Below, piece by piece: positions 37,001 through 37,422 of a stretch of DNA of 37,422 nt. Position 1 is the first letter of the stretch, and the number at the start of each line of letters is the position of its first letter. The DNA comes from a virus, in the IMG/VR virus record IMGVR_UViG_3300032360_000027, positions 1-37,422 of that record, one strand, 5' to 3'. The notes under the pieces are model-generated. The model was not told the DNA's origin. It ran no database searches and saw only the letters and a list, made by a program, of their open reading frames with translations. The position numbers were made by a program, and so were the translations under genes.

Positions 37001-37422
37001 TACATTAAGAATAGCGCCGGACTCTATTCCCGTTATTCCTATGTTTCCACTTTGAATGGTTATGTCTCTTCCGGTTACGAAGGTGTGACCCCCGGTTATA
37101 TTAGCCGTGCCAGTTACGTAGATGTTAACACCCGTAGCGTAAGCCGTACCAGTCACGTAGGTATTAGTACCCGTAGTGTAAGCCGTGCCGGTTATGTAAT
37201 TAGTACCCGTAGTGTAAGCCGTGCCGGTTACGTAGGCCGTTCCATTTACATAGCTGTTGGTTCCCGTAACGTAGGCTGTTCCTGTTATGTAACTATCGGT
37301 CCCCGTAATGTAGACCGTTCCAGTTGCATAACTGGTGGTTCCTGTTACATAAGCCGTCCCGGTTACGTAGCTGATACCCGAGGCATATACGGTCCCGGTT
37401 GCGTAGGTTATGCCCGTGGCAT
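21617..37422 (-). CDS. Giant YxTG/ITGG-repeat structural protein (5' end outside window)
   Basis: The frame is open from the right edge to a TAA at 21617-21619, so at least 5,267 residues are encoded and the N-terminus is missing; the GTG at 37156 is only an internal codon. Almost the whole chain is short repeats of about 6-7 residues of the form Tyr-x-Thr-Gly-x-x (YATGTT, YITGGT, NITGG, YVSGGT), rich in Gly, Thr, Ile, Val, Tyr and Asn and with very few Cys. This pattern suggests a long beta-solenoid. The regularity is broken by four ~120-residue modules, a C1q-like domain, a short fibre-type domain and a non-repeat C-terminal domain that ends WLRTRLYPWGKETNQYG. There is no transport signal in view. 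A long tail or side fibre that reaches the host is the best guess; a capsid decoration or adhesin is an alternative. The plus-strand ORFs here are shadows of the repeat. Confidence 0.88.
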   Translation of the reverse strand, partial: ATGITYATGTVYASGISYVTGTAYVTGTTSYATGTVYITGTDSYITGTAYVTGTNSYVNGTAYVTGTAYTTGTNYITGTAYTTGTNTYVTGTAYATGVNIYVTGTANITGGHTFVTGRDITIQSGNIGITGIESGAILNVYSSDIRMTGDCSGVNIHDGARLFLSDTGVIDFTRFTNLILEGGTGFISGIISGINITGGITHITGTINAADTGIVIFSGAEVHLHNTGIYSIPSGEPVHVHNYGHVIASGSAINVFASGSGFYTGEDIYVTSGTNYITGTSVSITGGINVITGAFFGGITGGTNYLSGETFYVSGHGSLITGGTVYVTGGSNIISGNTAYVTGYQTFVTGGTIYLTGNSISASGVSNYVTGYDISIEGGTTYLSGTGNITFGDGAVGNLTVQGDTFITSGDSINVTGASVYITGTGISVTGGIVYVTGSSLSVSGYKSYVSGNFVYVTGGAVYATGTTYVTGTTYATGTTYATGTIYSTGTTYATGTIYSTGTTYATGTIYSTGTTYVSGTTYATGITYATGTTYATGINYITGTAHVTGINSYINGTAYVTGDTSYITGTVYSTGTSYVTGVTYATGITYTTGTTYATGITYATGTTYATGINYITGTAHVTGINSYINGTAYITGDTSYITGTVYSTGTSYVTGVTYATGITYATGNVYTTGISYVSGVTHATGTTYSTGTTYATGTTYTTGTTYASGNIYATGTTYATGSSFYVTGTNYITGTDINVTGINYITGGTVRITGGTNVFTGELVQLVSGTYYVTGGTGLSIHGGTVYVTGGSGFNVPISNSTVTISGSGHNVTIEAGASLWIEDTGVLDLTQFTHLSFVSGTTNINGVVSGVEITGGVTNFQSGTVISGSGVVIRSGAVVNILNTGIFTIAEQSTVTVLNTGTVNATGTEIFVTDGLNYLSGGDIYVTGTAYATGTTYVTGTTHASGTIYATGTTHAAGTVYATGTTHAAGTVYATGTTHAAGTTYTTGTTYASSTNITIGTTYATGITYHNGEGAVYATGINVYSTGGTTYATGVNSYVTGTAYITGANNYITGIAYVTGDTSYITGTVYATGTSYVSGVTYATGITYATGISYVTGTAYVTGTASHITGIAYVTGTDSYITGTAYVTGGSAYITGTAYVTGAISYVSGIAYATGTQYITGGTTYATGTQYITGGTTYATGTQYITGGVSYITGTADVVSGTAYITGENIYSTDGTSYVTGTNISITGGSNYITGGNISLTGSVAHVTGDNIYFNENSTANITGNNIYLTGGDGIIQIISGTSHVTGTGLNMTGGVVHMTGGSGFNLTAYNSTVNITGSGHNVEINAGAMLHIDDTGVIDFSKFGAVQLISGINTFSGVFTGLSITGGVTNIHSGSIISGSGIIISGGTVNIYNTGVFHVPALTPTTIINQAGATVSGTGYNIFITGGTNRLTGSNISVTGGYNYITGATANISGGTNYIEKAFITGQNIELTGIETINISGGTISHPSGNLYLTGRDNTFNLNDSINVIYSTGGSYHFTGGSNRTTIYTSGTGTFSGTFDTINYYPENTIALDGDVFVSNSTNSSFTGNNITITGGTNLYTGQNNTITINSGENVLTLHSGNEVNITGGNHAINVNASGVTVNARADIITGFRADNFNFTGSLDAIHLEDSVAKITLTGSTVAPVIDADNLGSLVLEIPPATILNKASIEIADMGTLYVVNSGIVNLPNKSSGSIAITGGPNTINHSSGITIIGDDTRLDGADVVHVTGDVNVYGGDDANYNVAGGITTTQPVTITGGTPVISASIVRITGGTNYVTGVNTYITGSTATYVSGITSYITGTGINVTGMTSYITGGVVNVTGFNIYASGETINLQGTTYVSGVTSNITDGTNYITGSVSNITNGTNFLSGIAYVTDPESVNVTGVAYITGEQVYLTGTTAHITGDNIYFNSGSEGNLQITGDLHLTGNFQSADIDIWSGNAYITGNNFNITGGSQYISGSDVDITSGTVSITGESGANFNFADSNVHVTGTGFHTININEGALLYIADTGVIDFSQFKNVQLTDGDNVLTGTFETVQISGGTTHITGVITGAKTGIFIQSGTNVHFHNTGSFSIPSGGTWHIHNTGGTVAATGGVINVYSGTGYFTGTNIHVTGGVSYITGTNLFMTGETIYATGAQINASGITNYLTGHTITVAGGTSYLTGNEFNFNDGSSVSVYPTGTTTITGNNLTTYATGVNLYVTGGGTYDITVNGSAHITGQNVTSYIDGTAFTTGTTYVTGTAYATGANIYASGVNYITGGTAYITGGTSYVSGITQFITGANINVTGTTAYITGTAETINTVTAYITGSSITNLSGNNVFITGGTSTITSGTSNITGGTTYITGGVTYVTGAIQYFLGDVSHVTGGSISVSGGIIITGGPNNITGDGINIYSGTSYVFENQSSRQSATAYYIVSGITTGTRATGYVISGEGVATSTSELIVSVGGLIQNPDADYYLSGAYLNFSEAPDSGEEVEIRNIGRSAANTPINITGGTNTLTGVYQTVNITGGLGNTIHNKEGSVNITGSQNSIFNQSDVYLTGADITIDGGTNYVTGDVGLITGNASVIFNSDEITASITGNQIYISGGRNYISGVDIIQSGINYLTGTNFYVTGGETYITGGTHYVTGQNIYISGGEIGVVTGNFVTVTGGENSITGRQINIVSGTTYQTINSPAAPQINITGGTTHITGSGQFNITSGTLFMSGGTGFITGGISNLYSGINVVTADIVNVTGGVNEVTVEQINVSDGTITITGDTIQNVTATGSDIVISGTGITIYATGGSVNIQSASGFSLVSGINTVYASGTSVYITGSDTRIISGTNYITGTGITVTGGNNTISSTGNLNVYSGYNVFNATDGELRTYNGITHVNLSEFGLAFVHSDLTHINSGINYTDTEQLTISGGINYITGTGEGTQMYLTGGNTNLVAQSGVRVHISGGHTTIDNSGTLFLTPDNVTTISGTTHITGAQTVNITGGTGYLSGNQFYLSGGINTISATGSNVSITGGATTAYVTGDVYATGQTIQLIGSTASVTGQNIFITGGTSSFTGSISGNINITGGTNTIVNSGVTNITGTVTALTNYGDLDLVLDAVNIEGGVNTISGALIDTVTIDGGTNYITGGATVTGIDVTINSGVIQSLSGSVIRITGADIVNITGYFSGNTHPSFNVEDSNLHITGDTYITGRHLSIYSGSNYISGGEITISEGTNAIYGTGQNTISDSTVTISASGITTISADSSTFAMVNISGTGLFTGTNNKFYITGGTNSISGSGVWISGGTNTVRSGENIYVLYSDTTVSEANNLYLIGDGNEVEDSTILEFTGNNNIFRDSTLHAYYVSVTGEADANLYVSGSGIFITGGTNFITGTSFITGTVDLISGGTTYATGGQFFITGGTTYVTGTSYITGTAYATGTTYATGTIYATGTTYATGTTYATGTNYITGTTYATGTNYITGTAYTTGFNYITGTSYVTGENIYITGTSYVTGNTYATGTVYATGTTYATGTQYITGENIYTTGISYITGTTYATGVTYATGTTFITGGINYSTGNMYVTGVNYSSGNTYVTGGITYTSGTTNITGGTTYATGHVINVSSGTSHITGTTAYITGGVTTISGGTSYITGQEIYATSGNIILSGHNIHISGGVNYITGTGLLGDLFFTGGTFDINTSGNAYITGGLFQSLDVGGDLNSFADITNLYGAEVQTVTGLEIYINSGSGGQFTGQSIFITGGTNFATGDSVYITGTSHVSGNTVYATGGNIYVAGGSNYLTGASYTVTGGDNYITGEVFNITSGFNYVTGNEVTYNITGGTSFITGGTHYITGTTVTITGGTMGVVSGNTINITGGEHNSITGGNITITSGLNYISGTGTFNITGTAYITGGIQYITGNTINITGASNVSITGVNTAFISGSDVVNITGETFNITGGTFHLSGDPDTLFYITGSDVYITGGTTYASGISFDVSGGVTHASGRNFYITGGNQTVNATGYQFEISGGTHYITGTNFYITGQNADVRITGGTHYITGTEINITGVNTNYVTGAIINLSGVQTNYVTGGAITVLSGTSHITGTYVNVTGGADSNITIMSGDNNISGETVNVTGGTNYITGGQIEVLSGINQVTGFTINITGGNNVVTGGTFSMVSGINSITSGTSYVSGRDITITGGNIYISGGEASFQIYSGTSNITGDTVLVTGGTNTIIANALNVTGIAYLSEGTNTVTGAYIDITGGTTYLTGTNINVMSGTSYITGEAINITGGTTYITGHVGSSISVTGLNFITSGTNYVTGVNNSITGGTNYITGANNTIMSGTNYVTGASFYQTGGTSYVTGQTVFVTGGITHITGGSGATITVTGQNVTIYSGSGTFSGHVISVTGGQHTLHAHDGASIHISGTESLELTQSGDSIMYLTLEESEDFAAYANIYGSGTSFITGNTINLSGGTNYITGGATNPTNIYSTSGVTTINTGTSVSISGGVTYLTGGTHYMRGGSIYVSGSNTTQSITGSNVYISGGTSNITGTSAIVSGGINYITGGSFVFHQVASGSGNAEISFLANRGGSDQAVDEDTATKAKFNNIDFDIGNNFDTTQKRFVAPQDGRYSFTAMVTLTEVHYYDTESYIELRKNGSSIAKNSRLIQYDNNSASAGYADGERTMQISVMAEADKDDYFEVWTYFEEIEGGTCNIDGDEALSYFGGHSLSASTAKAVTNYITGNVVSITGGVSTITAQTGFVSGVNVTIEGGTNFFTGRGQSAFVTGGTNFITGDNIFITGTNINLTGQNDTIYITGTDIDITGGNNFLTGANFFITGGTNYITGNGTLITGGVHYITGQAQYITSGHTFITGGPDSAQHITGQNIYITGAPDSIQYATGAVVNISGIAVANSSLRSYVSGNTVYANQGITAPEQYNTNQIINTIHGSQVYITGGQYTQNNVTGTRVYITGTAFITGGDNHITGQNIYITGSGTNNISGYNITITGVGNHKITGQYITNVSGINTITGGIVNITGFESYITSETEGAITTFATGNTFLITGGVNYVTGGVVGISGSTIQNTGNASKLFVSGKHFTVMNSGGTAYFTGDHVAINSGIIYTTGSIDSNTYNITGSVIHAPAVTGATLNFPTTTTVPNLIFLTGQYLTFNDDVHIHTGKLDDIDNIGGSVFYRENSQGTWVNPTIQGNVTNYNALQINGNVSFNQTSGDQLISGKLRYLPTGNAPTGTLDPSSGSGAGWITYDTGWLYVNVQYPEPSGWLRTRLYPWGKETNQYGADGNH
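23301..23814 (-). other. C1q/TNF-like domain inside the giant protein
   Basis: About 170 residues interrupt the repeats. The order FNNIDFDIGNNFDTTQKRF, VAPQDGRYSFTAMVTLTE, YIELRKNGSSIAKNSR, MQISVMAEADKDDYFEVWTYFEE matches the C1q-like jelly roll (start strand, 'F.aP..G.Y.F', '.l.kNG', '.v.l..GD.v.v'). Such domains trimerise and bind ligands in many fibres. It contains a Cys (GGTCNIDG), one of very few in the whole protein. It is followed on both sides by YITG repeats. Confidence 0.78.
29901..30166 (-). other. Short phage-fibre domain inside the giant protein
   Basis: About 85 residues without YxTG repeats: ATAYYIVSGITTGTRATGY, ELIVSVGGLIQNPDADYYLSGAYLNFSEAPDSGEEVEIR. The 'vsv.G..Q.p..dY..sg..l.F..aP..G..v.i' pattern is widespread in phage tail-fibre proteins. 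It supports a fibre identity for the giant protein. Confidence 0.7.
30994..31370 (-). repeat. Higher-order module, copy 4, in the giant protein
   Basis: About 125 residues: GALLYIADTGVIDFSQFKNV, ETVQISGGTTHITG, SGTNVHFHNTGSFSIPSG, IHNTGGTVAATG and YFTGTNIHVTGG. It is closest to copy 1 in its His-containing strands (VHLHNTG versus VHFHNTG). It starts 2,080 bases after copy 3. Confidence 0.75.
33091..33450 (-). repeat. Higher-order module, copy 3, in the giant protein
   Basis: About 120 residues: HIDDTGVIDFSKFGAVQL, FTGLSITGGVTNIHSG, GGTVNIYNTGVFHVPALT, NQAGATVSGTG and ITGGTNRLTG. It starts 1,534 bases after copy 2 in the reading direction. Confidence 0.75.
33850..33963 (-). repeat. 39-bp tandem repeat encoding YITGGTTYATGTQ units
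   Basis: Three consecutive 13-codon units, each with one YITGG and one YATGT motif. Differences between copies are mainly synonymous. It shows that unit length can switch between 36 and 39 bases while the frame is kept. Confidence 0.75.
34482..34589 (-). repeat. 36-bp tandem repeat encoding YATGTTHAAGTV units
   Basis: Unit starts at 34482, 34518 and 34554, with the first two almost identical and the third with a few changes. It encodes alternating YATG and HAAG motifs, a variant of the general YxTG pattern in which Tyr is replaced by His. Confidence 0.78.
34633..34984 (-). repeat. Higher-order module, copy 2, in the giant protein
   Basis: About 117 residues: GASLWIEDTGVLDLTQFTHL, SGVEITGGVTNFQSG, SGAVVNILNTGIFTIAEQ, VLNTGTVNATG and then LSGGDIYVTG. 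It aligns in order with copy 1, with 1,977 bases between the two module starts. Repeats of variable length lie between. Confidence 0.75.
35457..35900 (-). repeat. 222-bp tandem duplication within the giant gene
   Basis: Two copies (35457-35678 and 35679-35900), 74 codons each, starting with the same GTTACATAAGATGTTCC stretch on the plus strand and staying nearly identical for ~180 bases, with only scattered differences mostly at third bases. The length is a multiple of three, so the frame is kept. Related but more diverged versions are visible at about 34143-34350 and 37195-37350. Confidence 0.8.
35895..36002 (-). repeat. 36-bp tandem repeat encoding YSTGTTYATGTI units
   Basis: The 36-base unit starting at 35895 is repeated exactly at 35931 and partly again at 35967. 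It encodes twelve residues with alternating YATG and YSTG. Exact identity between copies points to recent slippage or unequal exchange. Confidence 0.8.
36587..36961 (-). repeat. Higher-order module, copy 1, in the giant protein
   Basis: About 125 residues. It starts with GARLFLSDTGVIDFTRFTNL, passes through ISGINITGGITHITG, SGAEVHLHNTGIYSIPSG and VHNYGHVIASG, and returns to YITG repeats. The same order is found in copies at 34633, 33091 and 30994. The conserved core is 'DTGV[IL]D[FL]..F', 'ITGG.T', '.[IL]..NTG.[FY].[IV]P' and '[VT]..[AS][TS]G'. Confidence 0.75.

Noticed and set aside
21966-37055. Many plus-strand ORFs of 60-260 residues opposite the giant gene, rich in Tyr, Ser, Arg, Cys and Val
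   Set aside because: They are the reverse-strand reading of the YxTG repeat, share its periodicity, lack promoters or ribosome sites and match no family.
37154-37156. GTG at 37156 as the start of the giant gene
   Set aside because: The frame stays open with the same repeats to the right edge at 37422, so the real start is outside the window.

Overview
The window reads as part of the genome of a large double-stranded DNA tailed phage, probably aquatic. Genes are packed with overlapping stops and starts, and no non-coding gap exceeds about 100 bases. There is a near-complete phage replication and recombination set, large fibre-like structural genes, and cargo typical of aquatic phages: sugar-nucleotide enzymes, glycosyltransferases, a flavin halogenase-like protein, a 2OG-Fe(II) oxygenase-like protein and a fatty-acid desaturase. 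The host cannot be named, but promoters of sigma-70 type (TTGACN, 17-18 bases, TATNNT) imply use of a housekeeping-type sigma factor. No tRNA, rRNA, CRISPR or insertion sequence was seen.

Layout. 2-3861 (+): 3' part of a GDP-mannose 4,6-dehydratase gene, a small basic protein, a RecA/UvsX recombinase, a PD-(D/E)XK-type endonuclease, a small acidic protein and a membrane desaturase. 3893-9945 (+): DnaB-type helicase, Toprim primase without its zinc cysteines, cupin, halogenase-like flavoprotein, Cas4/RecB-like nuclease and a GT-A glycosyltransferase. 9989-12036 (+): a PHP-domain piece of DNA polymerase III alpha, an oxygenase and a DnaQ-type exonuclease. 12033-14063 (-): two structural genes, one a glycine-rich adhesin-like protein. 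14146-16993 (+): a small acidic protein and the catalytic part of DNA polymerase III alpha. 17021-21620 (+): putative ssDNA-binding protein, a GT4-GT9 fusion, an AT-hook mini-protein, the second half of GT9 and a Rad52-like annealing protein. 21617-37422 (-): one giant repeat protein gene, at least 5,267 codons, still open at the right edge.

How it fits together. Helicase, primase, split polymerase, proofreading exonuclease, ssDNA-binding protein, RecA, annealing protein and two nucleases could form a nearly self-sufficient replisome. Sugar, lipid and halogenase genes sit between these genes rather than in a separate block. Two enzymes are cut at domain boundaries into separate genes: DNA polymerase III alpha (PHP / catalytic core) and a GT9 glycosyltransferase (N-Rossmann / C-Rossmann).

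The two strongest unusual signals are (1) at least six plus-strand promoters, and probably one on the minus strand, whose -10 box ends 6-9 bases before the start codon, which predicts leaderless or nearly leaderless mRNAs; and (2) the giant protein, built almost wholly of short YxTG / ITGG repeats with four copies of a ~120-residue higher-order module, a C1q-like domain and recent DNA-level tandem duplications.
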